Shown: one piece after another, positions 33,798 to 41,683 of the stretch
How the letters are laid out: every line of letters starts with the position of its first letter
Position numbering within the stretch: the stretch's first letter is position 1
NCBI GenBank assembly: GCA_963787345.1
Contig: CAWBCW010000011.1
Coordinates: forward strand, 434,001 to 498,000
From: Bacillus_BD sp963787345
GTDB lineage: Bacteria; Bacillota; Bacilli; Bacillales; Cytobacillaceae
DNA length: 64,000 nucleotides
Direction of reading: 5' to 3'
The notes under the pieces: generated by a model
Databases searched by the model: none
What the model was told of the DNA's origin: nothing
What the model saw: only the letters and a program-made list of their open reading frames with translations
Position numbers and translations under genes: made by a program

Positions 33798-34265
33798 ATG
33801 GAAAATTCATTGCCTGTTTTACCTACGATTAGTACGATCTTTATTGTTTTAAGTGCTGTGATGGTAGCGATTGGATGGAATTTAATTAGGAAAAGAAAGA
33901 TTGAAGCACATAAAAAGGCGATGGCGATTGCTGCTTTATTTGCTGTTATATTTTTTGTTATTTACGCGAGTAGAACGATTTTTATTGGTAACACTTCTTT
34001 TGGCGGACCGGATGATATTAAAATTTATTATACGATATTCCTGATTTTTCATATTACACTCGCAACAATTGGTGCAGTAATGGGGATTGTTACACTTATT
34101 ACAGGTTGGAAGAATAATCTAATTAAACATCGAAAGCTTGGACCAATTACAAGCATTATTTGGTTTTTTACAGCCATTACAGGGGTATTCGTATACTTGT
34201 TGTTGTATGTATTATATCCGAGCGGAGAAACGACATCCGTTATTAAAGCGATATTAGGATTTTAA
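33798..34265 (+). CDS. ctaM: DUF420 family membrane protein (CtaM/YozB)
   Basis: A 155-residue protein with four to five membrane helices and conserved histidines: KKRKIEAHKKAM-type loop, IFHITLATIG, and KHRKLGPITSIIWFFTAITGV. This is the DUF420 family, called YozB in B. subtilis and CtaM in Staphylococcus aureus, where it is needed for aa3-type oxidase maturation. In B. subtilis yozB lies elsewhere; here it directly follows ctaG with its own promoter, which supports a role in the same oxidase's assembly. Confidence 0.85.
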   Translation: MENSLPVLPTISTIFIVLSAVMVAIGWNLIRKRKIEAHKKAMAIAALFAVIFFVIYASRTIFIGNTSFGGPDDIKIYYTIFLIFHITLATIGAVMGIVTLITGWKNNLIKHRKLGPITSIIWFFTAITGVFVYLLLYVLYPSGETTSVIKAILGF

Positions 34266-34305
34266 TATTAGCTTTTTGTCAGTCTATTTAGATTGTTGGT
34301 AAAGA

Positions 34306-34333
34306 GAAGGCGCAGATTTTCTGCGCCTTTCTT
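34306..34333 (+). terminator. Bidirectional terminator between ctaM and the yugN-like gene
   Basis: GC-rich stem GAAGGCGCAG / CTGCGCCTTT with an ATTTT loop, followed by TCTT; it lies between converging genes. Confidence 0.82.
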
Positions 34334-34334
34334 A

Positions 34335-34700
34335 TTATTTTGCTGGAAGGAAGTTATCAATTGATAATTTCACTTCTGTTAATACTTTTTCGCATTTATT
34401 CACTAGAGTATCTGGAAAGACCTCATCTTGCCCATATTCAACACCATGCGGATAATAATGTTTTCCTAGTATAGGGGTTAATAGCTGAATCGTTGCTTGA
34501 TTAGCCCCGACATCTCCTTCTATCGCATGACCCTGTAACCTTAAGTAAAAGACTCCTTCATTTAACTCAAATTTCCGATCATAGGACACTCTCTCATAAT
34601 CCCAATGTTCCCCTCTTTCAAGACCATGCTCTTTCATAATATCATCCAATAAAGTTAATTCAGTTTTAACATTTTCAATTCCTGTATGTTCAAATTTCAT
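34335..34700 (-). CDS. YugN-like family protein
   Basis: A 121-residue soluble protein with the YugN family segments HWDYERVSYDRKF, GVFYLRLQGHAIEGDV and LGKHYYPHGVEYG. Function unknown. The ATG at 34700 has a near-perfect AAGGAGG site and starts MKFEHTGIEN; the frame's upstream extension is not needed. In B. subtilis yugN is elsewhere, and this place holds ylbA. Confidence 0.85.
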   Translation of the reverse strand: MKFEHTGIENVKTELTLLDDIMKEHGLERGEHWDYERVSYDRKFELNEGVFYLRLQGHAIEGDVGANQATIQLLTPILGKHYYPHGVEYGQDEVFPDTLVNKCEKVLTEVKLSIDNFLPAK

Positions 34701-34923
34701 TTTATAACCTCCTTGTCCCATCATAAGATTATTGATTATGAATTTTTTAAAAATTCAACCTAATCATTTTTAATGATAGTGGAAAAACAAGAAACTTTCA
34801 ATTGATTTTGTATAATTCCACTTGTTTTAGAGAATGTTATGGGTAGCCAGATTTTTTCCACTTTTTATCAGTAAGTCGTTTAAAAAACAATAATAAGAAT
34901 TTGATAGCTAGGAGGGTATTGAA

Positions 34924-35352
34924 TTGAAGCATATACATGAAATTATGACGGATGACGTTGAATGCTGTACGTTACTAGATAATATGTATGAAGTAGCTGT
35001 GAAGATGAAAGAGTTAAATGTAGGTGCGATCCCAATTGTAGACGAAGAAAAGCTTGTGGGGATGATCACGGATCGAGATATCGTAGTAAGAGGTGTTGCA
35101 GAGAAAAACCCCGGATCTACAAAAGTAGAGAAAATTATGAGTGATAAATTAATTACTGCATATGCCGACATGACGACAAAAGAAGCGCTGCAATTAATGG
35201 CACAACATCAAATTCGCCGTCTGCCTGTAGTTGAAGGAGAAAAACTAATCGGAATGGTTAGTTTAGGAGACTTCGCAATTGAAAAATTATCAGATGAACA
35301 AGCGGGAATAGCGCTATCTGAAATCTCAGAACAAGAAAACTATATGCAATAA
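34924..35352 (+). CDS. ylbB: CBS domain protein YlbB
   Basis: A 142-residue protein made almost wholly of two CBS domains (about residues 7-60 and 72-125), with repeated VGMITDRDIVVRG and IGMVSLGDFAIEK. Such Bateman modules bind adenine nucleotides and usually sense energy state; no partner domain is present here. The start is TTG 34924 with a GGAGGG site. It matches YlbB of B. subtilis in place and size. Confidence 0.9.
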   Translation: MKHIHEIMTDDVECCTLLDNMYEVAVKMKELNVGAIPIVDEEKLVGMITDRDIVVRGVAEKNPGSTKVEKIMSDKLITAYADMTTKEALQLMAQHQIRRLPVVEGEKLIGMVSLGDFAIEKLSDEQAGIALSEISEQENYMQ

Positions 35353-35353
35353 T

Positions 35354-35386
35354 AAATAAGGCGCTTATAAGTGCCTTATTTTTTTA
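35354..35386 (+). terminator. Terminator of ylbB
   Basis: Stem AAATAAGGC / GCCTTATTT with inner CTTATAAG pairing and a T-run. Confidence 0.82.
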
Positions 35387-35515
35387 ACTTTATTTAGGTT
35401 TCACCCCGGTATATTTGATTATAGAACAAACATATTTGAATTATTCTATTCATAAGTAATGTTATAATAAGGTATATCAAAATATATCAAGAAATATTAG
35501 GGGAAAACATCTAGT

Positions 35516-36601
35516 GTGACGAGAGGAGGTAAACCTCTGAGAACGTTTCTGCGTATCTTTATTATCATTTTAATATTAATTATAATCGGGATGATTTATA
35601 CAATATTTGAAAAGGAACAAGACGAGACAGGACAAAATCGAGTTGATCATAATAATACAGTACTTAATGTTCCAATAGAACAAGAAATGAGCGCGCCTAT
35701 CAAGGTCGATGGACTTTTTCAATTCATTGGTAAAGATTCAGCTGATGTGATAGCACAGTTTGGGGAGCCAAATCGAATTGATCCATCATCATTCGGATAT
35801 CGTTGGTGGGTCTACAATGAAAATGAAAAAAAATACCTTCAAGTTGGGATTAAGAATGATAAAGTAGTGACCCTTTTTATTGTTGGTGAAAAATTGAATA
35901 TTAAACCTTTTCAGATTGGGCAGTCGATTACAGATATTTATTCAACCTATTTTATTCCCTCTGATATAGAGCTTCATGATCAGGGACAAAAGTATGTATT
36001 TGAACTTTCGGAAGAGGATATCAACATTCGTCCAATCATAACAGTAGGTAATCTTTATGTGCAATTATATATTGATAAATTTACAGGTACCCTATCGAGT
36101 GTTCGTGCGATGGATGCTTCAACATTAATAAAAGTTAAACCATTTGATTATCGTCTAGAGTATATGGAGGTCAATGGAAGGAGAAAACAGGGAGAGCCTG
36201 ACAAAGCGTTGGAAGAGGCCATTCAACATCAAATTTTTGATTTAACAAATGTGTTAAGAAATCGCTACCGTCTTAAACCGCTAAAATGGGACGAGCAGCT
36301 TGAAAAAAGTGCTTATAAAAGAAGTCTGGAATTATTTGAGGCGGATCAACAATCGAATGATTTGACCGTCGAACCGGAAGAAACGGATAATTTTATCGAA
36401 GAGCATCAAACGCTTATGTATTTTACAGAAGGAGAGAATATTGCGATTCATAATTTAGATGCTCCTGCAATTGTTGAAGGTTGGTTTAATAGCCTCGTTC
36501 ATCGAAAAAATATGCTAAATAAAGGCTATCAAGAATCTGCTATTGGTATCTTTAATGGATATTTGGTTCAAAATTTTTCACCAATTGTTGTAGATGATTG
36601 A
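35516..36601 (+). CDS. ylbC: CAP-domain secreted/anchored protein YlbC
   Basis: A 361-residue protein with one N-terminal membrane helix (about residues 10-27), a CAP-associated N-terminal domain (about 65-190, FGEPNRIDPSSFGYRWWVY) and a C-terminal CAP/SCP domain (about 235-355) with LTNVLRNRYRLKPLKWDEQL, TEGENIAI and WFNSLVHRKNML. CAP domains occur in secreted proteins of varied function. The annotated start is GTG 35516 with a distant AGGGG. A better ribosome site, AGGAGG, is 7 bases before an in-frame CTG at 35537. Equivalent to YlbC of B. subtilis (346 residues). Confidence 0.88.
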   Translation: MTRGGKPLRTFLRIFIIILILIIIGMIYTIFEKEQDETGQNRVDHNNTVLNVPIEQEMSAPIKVDGLFQFIGKDSADVIAQFGEPNRIDPSSFGYRWWVYNENEKKYLQVGIKNDKVVTLFIVGEKLNIKPFQIGQSITDIYSTYFIPSDIELHDQGQKYVFELSEEDINIRPIITVGNLYVQLYIDKFTGTLSSVRAMDASTLIKVKPFDYRLEYMEVNGRRKQGEPDKALEEAIQHQIFDLTNVLRNRYRLKPLKWDEQLEKSAYKRSLELFEADQQSNDLTVEPEETDNFIEEHQTLMYFTEGENIAIHNLDAPAIVEGWFNSLVHRKNMLNKGYQESAIGIFNGYLVQNFSPIVVDD

Positions 36602-36687
36602 TGTACAATAATGCTTGTCTCGATTCACCAATTTTACTTCTTTGACATATCGTAATATAGGCAATGAAGTGGTTTGAGGTGATCGAT

Positions 36688-37086
36688 ATGACAGAGCAAA
36701 AACTCCATCCATCTGTAGATGAGTTTAAAAAGTTTATTACAAATCATCCAAAAATTCTTGATGAGGTGAAGAACGGAAATGCAACTTTACAAGAATTATA
36801 TGAAGACTGGTACTTGTTAGGTGAAGAGGATGAAAGATGGAGAAACCTGCTTTCCGAAGAAGTTAAAGAAACACATACAACAAATGAGAAATCAGATTGG
36901 ATAAGCAGCATTTTAGGATCTATGAAAAAAATGGATCCCCAACAAATACAAGCTTATGCAGGTCATTTAAGTCAGGCTCTCGGTGCGATTCAAGGAGTAC
37001 TAGCCCAATTTCAATCCGATAAACCAAAATCAGCAGGCAGGCCTCAGGAGAAACCGAACCATCCCTTTTTCTTTAGAAAAGATTGA
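36688..37086 (+). CDS. ylbD: YlbD family putative spore coat protein
   Basis: A 132-residue soluble protein, MTEQKLHPSVDEFKKFI..., with DWYLLGEEDERW and a tail of Gln/Ala-rich helix and KPNHPFFFRKD. It matches YlbD, described as a putative coat protein (YlbD_coat domain). The ATG 36688 follows GAGGTGATC; the upstream in-frame ATG at 36664 lacks a ribosome site. It is followed 20 bases later by ylbE. Confidence 0.86.
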   Translation: MTEQKLHPSVDEFKKFITNHPKILDEVKNGNATLQELYEDWYLLGEEDERWRNLLSEEVKETHTTNEKSDWISSILGSMKKMDPQQIQAYAGHLSQALGAIQGVLAQFQSDKPKSAGRPQEKPNHPFFFRKD

Positions 37087-37106
37087 AATATAGGGGCGAT
37101 TAGCGT

Positions 37107-37346
37107 ATGAGAAAGGATGTCTATCTTTATTTGCAGAAAAATAAGGAGTTATTGGACTTTTTACATGAACAGCCGATTTGGTATCGGAAGTTGGGAAGGG
37201 ATCCAAGTCAATTGCGAAATTTAGAAATTGCAGCGCTGCACTATTATCAAAAAACCATTCCTCATCAAATTGAAAAGTTTTCCCAAGGAGTCCAAATGGC
37301 TTCTATGATGGTCAGTATGTTTAAGATAATGAATGAACAATCTTGA
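37107..37346 (+). CDS. ylbE: YlbE family protein
   Basis: A 79-residue protein with the family stretch FLHEQPIWYRKLGRDPSQL and a helical, Met-rich C-terminus (VQMASMMVSMFKIM). Function unknown; it is paired with ylbD in Bacillus genomes and probably co-transcribed with it (20-base gap). Confidence 0.88.
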   Translation: MRKDVYLYLQKNKELLDFLHEQPIWYRKLGRDPSQLRNLEIAALHYYQKTIPHQIEKFSQGVQMASMMVSMFKIMNEQS

Positions 37347-37490
37347 AGCTCAGCTTTCTCTCATTAGAGGAGGCTTTTTCTTATTGTATTACACATGCAT
37401 GAAAAATGACCTTTTTTGTAAACAATAAGACCAAGTCTCGAGTTAATACATTACGACACTTTCATTAGAGAGTGTGAGGAGCGTTAAGTG

Positions 37491-37895
37491 ATGAGTAAAA
37501 AAGTGAATTTCGTTTATGTATTGGTCATTTTATTGTTGGTTGCCTGTCAAAATGATAAACCAGAACCTCCGGAAATAAATCATCAATTTTCGTATTTTTT
37601 AGAAGGAAAAGTGTCAGCTTCAAGTGTAGAAGTGCAGAATCAAAAAGAGGACCCTTTTTATGTTAAGCATCATATAAGAGGCAGTGATGTATTTGTTGAG
37701 TGTATTGTAAAGGGAGCTTCTTTTCGAGATAAAGAGGCAAAAGTACTCGTATATATCGATGGAAAGAAACATAATGAGGTGACAAATGCTGCATTTATTT
37801 TAAAAGGATTAGATGCTGGACAGCATCAGATAAAGCTTATACTAAAAACAAAGCAGCGCTCCATCCAAGAAGAATTTACAGTACAGATTAAATAG
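37491..37895 (+). CDS. Small lipoprotein of unknown function
   Basis: A 134-residue predicted lipoprotein: MSKKVNFVYVLVILLLVAC gives a signal peptide with lipobox LVAC at about residues 16-19. The mature part looks like a single beta-sandwich (FVECIVKGASF, KVLVYIDGKKHNEV, GLDAGQHQIKLILKTK), which resembles small Ig-like extracellular domains. Start ATG 37491, or GTG 37488, after GAGGAG. I do not know this gene from the B. subtilis ylb cluster. It sits between ylbE and ylbF as a separate unit. Confidence 0.75.
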   Translation: MSKKVNFVYVLVILLLVACQNDKPEPPEINHQFSYFLEGKVSASSVEVQNQKEDPFYVKHHIRGSDVFVECIVKGASFRDKEAKVLVYIDGKKHNEVTNAAFILKGLDAGQHQIKLILKTKQRSIQEEFTVQIK

Positions 37896-37956
37896 CCTTT
37901 TATCGTATTTTTCTTTTAAACCGTTTCATGATAAAATGTGATACGGAGGTGGGCTA

Positions 37957-38403
37957 ATGCTTGCTACAATTGAAAGAGTGCTTATTCTTGATAAGGCTGA
38001 AGGAATTTCAAAGATGATTTTGCAATCCGAAATTGCAGATGAATATTTTAAATGTATAGATAAAGTAAAGAACAATCGCGAAACACAACAAAAGATACGT
38101 GAGTTCGTGAAGATAAAGGATCGATATGAAGAGGTTGAACGGTTTGGAAAATATCATCCTGATTATAAAACCATCATGAAAAAAGTCCGCGAAGTAAAAA
38201 GAGAGATGGATTTAGATGAAAATGTAGCTCAATTTAGAGTAGCAGAAAATAAATTGCAAAGTTTACTGGATGAAATTAGTCAAATGATCGGTTTTTCGGT
38301 ATCAGAACATATAAAAGTGCCTACTGGCAATCCTTTTTTCGATAGCTCCTCAAATTGTAGCGGGGGCTGTGGATCAGGAGGCAGCTGTGGTTGTTCTGCG
38401 TAA
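37957..38403 (+). CDS. ylbF: YlbF/RicF, regulator of competence, sporulation and mRNA maturation
   Basis: A 148-residue helical protein, the RicF subunit of the RicA-RicF-RicT (YmcA-YlbF-YaaT) complex that binds iron-sulfur clusters, affects the Spo0A phosphorelay and assists RNase Y-dependent mRNA cleavage. The com_ylbF helical domain covers residues 1-115. The C-terminal tail is Cys/Gly-rich (CSGGCGSGGSCGCSA), consistent with cluster binding. Start ATG has a GGAGGTGG site. Ends in a strong terminator. Confidence 0.93.
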   Translation: MLATIERVLILDKAEGISKMILQSEIADEYFKCIDKVKNNRETQQKIREFVKIKDRYEEVERFGKYHPDYKTIMKKVREVKREMDLDENVAQFRVAENKLQSLLDEISQMIGFSVSEHIKVPTGNPFFDSSSNCSGGCGSGGSCGCSA

Positions 38404-38409
38404 GGATAA

Positions 38410-38448
38410 AGGGATTTCTCTTCATATGGAGAAATCCCTAATTTTTTA
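38410..38448 (+). terminator. Terminator of ylbF
   Basis: 11-bp stem AGGGATTTCTC / GAGAAATCCCT with an 8-base loop, then a T-rich stretch. Confidence 0.83.
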
Positions 38449-38524
38449 TAGTTGGACTTCATATATTGAATCGGTTTCCAAACTTATGGTAAACTGGAAA
38501 AAGAATTATTAGAGGGGAAATGCT

Positions 38525-38800
38525 ATGTTAAGTCAACGACAAGGATTAGTTGTATGGTTGAATTCGGTTAAACAAGCAAAAATGTTAAGAAGATTTGGAA
38601 ATGTCCATTATGTTTCTAAAAAGCTAAAGTATGCTGTGCTTTATTGTAATCAAGATGAGATCGAAGACTTAATAACAAAGTTAAAATCATTTTCATATGT
38701 AAAAAAAGTAGAACCTTCTTATAAACCATTTCTTAAAATTGAATATGAAAATTCGAAACCAGATAAAGCGAAGGAATATGACTATAAGATGGGCATCTAA
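38525..38800 (+). CDS. ylbG: YlbG family protein (DUF2129)
   Basis: A 91-residue protein: QRQGLVVWLNSVKQAKMLRRFG and the VHYVSKKLKYAVLYC strand region are the DUF2129 hallmark. Function unknown, cytoplasmic. It lies between ylbF and rsmD as in B. subtilis. The ribosome site GAGGGG is 8 bases from the ATG. Confidence 0.9.
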   Translation: MLSQRQGLVVWLNSVKQAKMLRRFGNVHYVSKKLKYAVLYCNQDEIEDLITKLKSFSYVKKVEPSYKPFLKIEYENSKPDKAKEYDYKMGI

Positions 38801-38835
38801 CGATTATCTGTCGTGCAAGAAGACAATAAAAAAAG

Positions 38836-38980
38836 CCCTGCAAGAATATGCAGGGTCCTTCTATATCCTTTTTGAGGATTGAAGGTAAAGGGAGAGGAGA
38901 AACCGGAGGAAGAACTTATGGGGAAACGTAAGTCTTCTCCGCGGTTGGCAACAACATCCTCGAATGATGTTGTTAATTGT
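38836..38980 (+). ncRNA. ylbH leader-type structured RNA upstream of rsmD
   Basis: A 294-base gap holds a multi-hairpin RNA. Stem 1: CCCTGCA / TGCAGGG (38836-38855). Main arm: AACC plus GGAGGAAGAACTTA (38901-38918) pairs with TAAGTCTTCTCC plus GGTT (38929-38946), capped by TGGGGAAACG. Stem 3: AACAACATC / GATGTTGTT (38950-38974). Its place upstream of ylbH/rsmD matches the Rfam ylbH leader, an RNA motif of unknown function in Bacillales. Stem 1 may double as the ylbG terminator. Exact ends are estimates. Confidence 0.7.
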
Positions 38981-39094
38981 ATTATGGCCGAATCTAGAAG
39001 TTCCTATACACAAAACTTTTATTTTTAATATGATCATCACTATGGTAGGATAAATATTATTAAAAATGAATGAATATAGAATACTGGTGATAGG

Positions 39095-39649
39095 ATGAGA
39101 GTAGTTTCAGGTAATTTTAAAGGAAAAGGATTAAAGGCGGTTCCGGGAAATGCGACGAGACCAACGACAGATAAGGTAAAGGAAGCAATGTTTAACATGA
39201 TCGGCCCTTATTTTGACGGGGGAATTGGCCTTGATTTGTATGCCGGGAGCGGTGGTCTTGGAATTGAAGCATTAAGTAGAGGTTTGGATCGTGTCATTTT
39301 TGTAGATCGTGATGGAAAAGCAATTGGAACGATTCGTGAAAATATTCATCGTTGTGGATTAGACGATCAAGTTGAAATCTATCGAAATGATGCATTTAGA
39401 GCGATGAAGGCCATAACTAAAAGAAATATTACTTGCAATTATATATTTTTGGATCCACCATACAAACAACAGGAATTAGTAAAATTATTAGAACTTATCG
39501 ATACACATCAAATATTACAACCATCAGGTATCATTGTATGTGAGCATGGGTCGGACATCGATTTACCTCAAGCTGTGGGAAACTTGGTAAAAAGAAAAAG
39601 TGAAAAATATGGAATAATTGCAATTACGCTATACACTGGAGAGGAGTAG
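39095..39649 (+). CDS. rsmD: 16S rRNA (guanine966-N2)-methyltransferase RsmD
   Basis: SAM-dependent methyltransferase, 184 residues. N-terminal MRVVSGNFKGKGLKA and RPTTDKVKEAMFN are RsmD-typical; SAM-binding motif I is LDLYAGSGGLGIEALSRG and the catalytic motif IV is DPPYK. Called YlbH in B. subtilis. A weak GGTGATAGG ribosome site precedes the ATG, and the structured leader lies upstream. It is paired with coaD 9 bases downstream. Confidence 0.95.
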   Translation: MRVVSGNFKGKGLKAVPGNATRPTTDKVKEAMFNMIGPYFDGGIGLDLYAGSGGLGIEALSRGLDRVIFVDRDGKAIGTIRENIHRCGLDDQVEIYRNDAFRAMKAITKRNITCNYIFLDPPYKQQELVKLLELIDTHQILQPSGIIVCEHGSDIDLPQAVGNLVKRKSEKYGIIAITLYTGEE

Positions 39650-39658
39650 GAAGAATAC

Positions 39659-40144
39659 ATGGGTAGAACTGCAATTTGTCCTGGAAGTTTTGATCCGATT
39701 ACAAATGGACATATGGACATTATCTCAAGGGGATCTAAAATATTCGATAAATTATATGTAGTTATTTTACATAACTCGTCAAAGAACTCTTTATTTACGG
39801 TTGAAGAAAGACTTGATTTAATTAGAAAGGCAACGGAAAAGTTCCCCAATGTTATTGTTGAATCTTACACTGGACTTTTAGTAGATTATGCTAGAAATGT
39901 TGGGGCGTCTGTTAACTTAAGAGGTTTGAGGGCTGTTTCAGATTTTGAATATGAAATGCAAATCACTTCGATGAATCGATTATTAAATGAAGAGTTGGAA
40001 ACCTTTTTTATTATGACGAGAAACCAATACTCTTTTTTAAGTTCAAGTATTGTTAAAGAAGTAGCTAAGTATGGAGCAGATATTTCAAAGCTTGTTCCAC
40101 CAGTAGTTGAAAAAGCACTGTTGGAAAAATTCGGACAGTTATAA
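39659..40144 (+). CDS. coaD: Phosphopantetheine adenylyltransferase
   Basis: Penultimate enzyme of coenzyme A synthesis, converting 4'-phosphopantetheine and ATP to dephospho-CoA. Nucleotidyltransferase motif GSFDPITNGHMDII (TNGH) near residue 10, the NLRGLRAVSDFEYEMQ loop and SSSIVKEVAKYG near the C-terminus are diagnostic. 161 residues, full length. Co-transcribed with rsmD (9-base gap). Confidence 0.97.
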   Translation: MGRTAICPGSFDPITNGHMDIISRGSKIFDKLYVVILHNSSKNSLFTVEERLDLIRKATEKFPNVIVESYTGLLVDYARNVGASVNLRGLRAVSDFEYEMQITSMNRLLNEELETFFIMTRNQYSFLSSSIVKEVAKYGADISKLVPPVVEKALLEKFGQL

Positions 40145-40169
40145 AGTTACGTAATTGTCGAAAAACTTT

Positions 40170-40247
40170 ATGGTGTCTGGTATCCTAAGGGCTGATATAA
40201 GTCGGATTGATTTTAATCAACTGAGAGGATCCCTGACACCATATTTT
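40170..40247. repeat. Long imperfect hairpin between coaD and ylbJ
   Basis: Outer stem ATGGTGTC (40170-40177) pairs with GACACCAT (40235-40242); after a short mismatch, ATCCT pairs with AGGAT; an inner TTGATT/AATCAA hairpin sits in the loop. A T-run follows on the plus strand. It probably acts as a terminator for coaD, but the length and layered palindromes also resemble a small dispersed repeat. Confidence 0.55.
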
Positions 40248-40253
40248 TCATAT

Positions 40254-41480
40254 TTATTCATTTTTCTTTGGATAAACCATTCGTTTGGCATATAAAAATA
40301 CATAAAGAGCCAGCATGAAAATCGTGATAATTCCTCCGAATTCAATCAGCCCGGTGGTAATATTTTGGAGAAATGGCCCCTCCACAATGAGATTTACTGG
40401 TATTGAATTGGAAGGTTGTTCATTTACAATTAAACGTTCATATAAAGGATTCCAGAGTAGAAAAGTATAGACAGCTGCAAAAGTTCCTTGCATGATTCTA
40501 GCAATAAAAAAAGGTTTAAATCCAATATCCGTTTTCGCCAAAATACTAGCTACTTGTGCATGTATGCTTAAACCGCCAAATCCAAGAAGAAAACTTACAA
40601 TAATAGCTTGTTCCATGAGGGTTGCTTCTTGGACTCTGCTAACTAATTGACTGCCAATTGTCATTTCGAATATACCTGAAAAAAGAGGGATGCTGAGTTC
40701 AGTTGGAAACTGTATTAGGTTGAAGATTGCTTCAATCCCTTTTGCTGCAAAAGAAGAAATATGTAGATGGTATAATAATTTATTAATCACCGAAAACAGA
40801 ATAATAAAGCCGCCAATCATTAATAATGTTTGGATCGAAGACATGACTGCATCCCCTAATAGTTCTCCGATCGGCCGCTTATCTTTTATTCTTGCTTGGT
40901 GCAAAGCAGAAAATGCCATTTTGATGGATTGACGTTTTTTATTTACTTTCGTTTTTTCGGTACTTTCCCCTCCATAAAACCTCATCATGATTCCAACTGT
41001 AATATTGCCAAGATAATGGGTTGCAGCCAAAACAATTCCAAGTTTAGGGTTATTAAAGAAACCAACTGAAACCGCTCCAAAAATAAAAAGTGGATTGGAT
41101 GAATTCGTGAATGCTGCAAGTCGTTCCGCTTCAATTTTACTAACTTGTCCTTCTTGTCTTAACCTTGAGGAAATTTTGGCACCGGCAGGATTACCGGATG
41201 CCATTCCCATCGCCCAAGCGAAACCACCTACACCTGGAACTCGGAATAAAGGCTTCATAAGCGGCTCCAATAAAAAACCGATAAATTTCACAACCCCAAA
41301 GCCAATTAACAATTCAGATACAATAAAGAAGGGCAATAGGGACGGAAAGACAATTTCAAGCCATGTATCTAAGCCGCGAATGGAAGCGGAGACTGATTCT
41401 TGAGGAAAGGCTATAATCGATAAGGCTAATATAGATGCAGACAAAGCTAATATGATTGTTTTTACTTTTGAATGAAGCAC
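40254..41480 (-). CDS. ylbJ: Sporulation integral membrane protein YlbJ
   Basis: A 408-residue polytopic membrane protein of the nucleoside-recognition (Gate) family, needed for spore cortex formation in B. subtilis. Family segments are FPSLLPFFIVSELLIGFG, GMASGNPAGAKISSRLR, TNSSNPLFIFGAVSVGF and LLGFGGLSIHAQVASIL. The frame opens at 41573, but GTG 41480 follows GGGAGG with 7-base spacing and gives exactly the family length. It lies divergent from ylbK and is probably sigma-E controlled, although I could not place the promoter. Confidence 0.94.
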   Translation of the reverse strand: MLHSKVKTIILALSASILALSIIAFPQESVSASIRGLDTWLEIVFPSLLPFFIVSELLIGFGVVKFIGFLLEPLMKPLFRVPGVGGFAWAMGMASGNPAGAKISSRLRQEGQVSKIEAERLAAFTNSSNPLFIFGAVSVGFFNNPKLGIVLAATHYLGNITVGIMMRFYGGESTEKTKVNKKRQSIKMAFSALHQARIKDKRPIGELLGDAVMSSIQTLLMIGGFIILFSVINKLLYHLHISSFAAKGIEAIFNLIQFPTELSIPLFSGIFEMTIGSQLVSRVQEATLMEQAIIVSFLLGFGGLSIHAQVASILAKTDIGFKPFFIARIMQGTFAAVYTFLLWNPLYERLIVNEQPSNSIPVNLIVEGPFLQNITTGLIEFGGIITIFMLALYVFLYAKRMVYPKKNE

Positions 41481-41683
41481 GTATGATCCTCCCTCAAGCA
41501 GAAAGAATTGTTTAACATTATGATTGAATGATAAAATGTTGAAGGAAATCTTCAGTCTTGTCCTTTTTAGCAAGTTAGAAACCTATTGATATCAATATAC
41601 TCATAGAATGTTAAAATAGACCATAAGATTAAATATGGAGTGGCTCGCTATCCAATAATCGAAAGAAATAGGGAGGAGATTTT

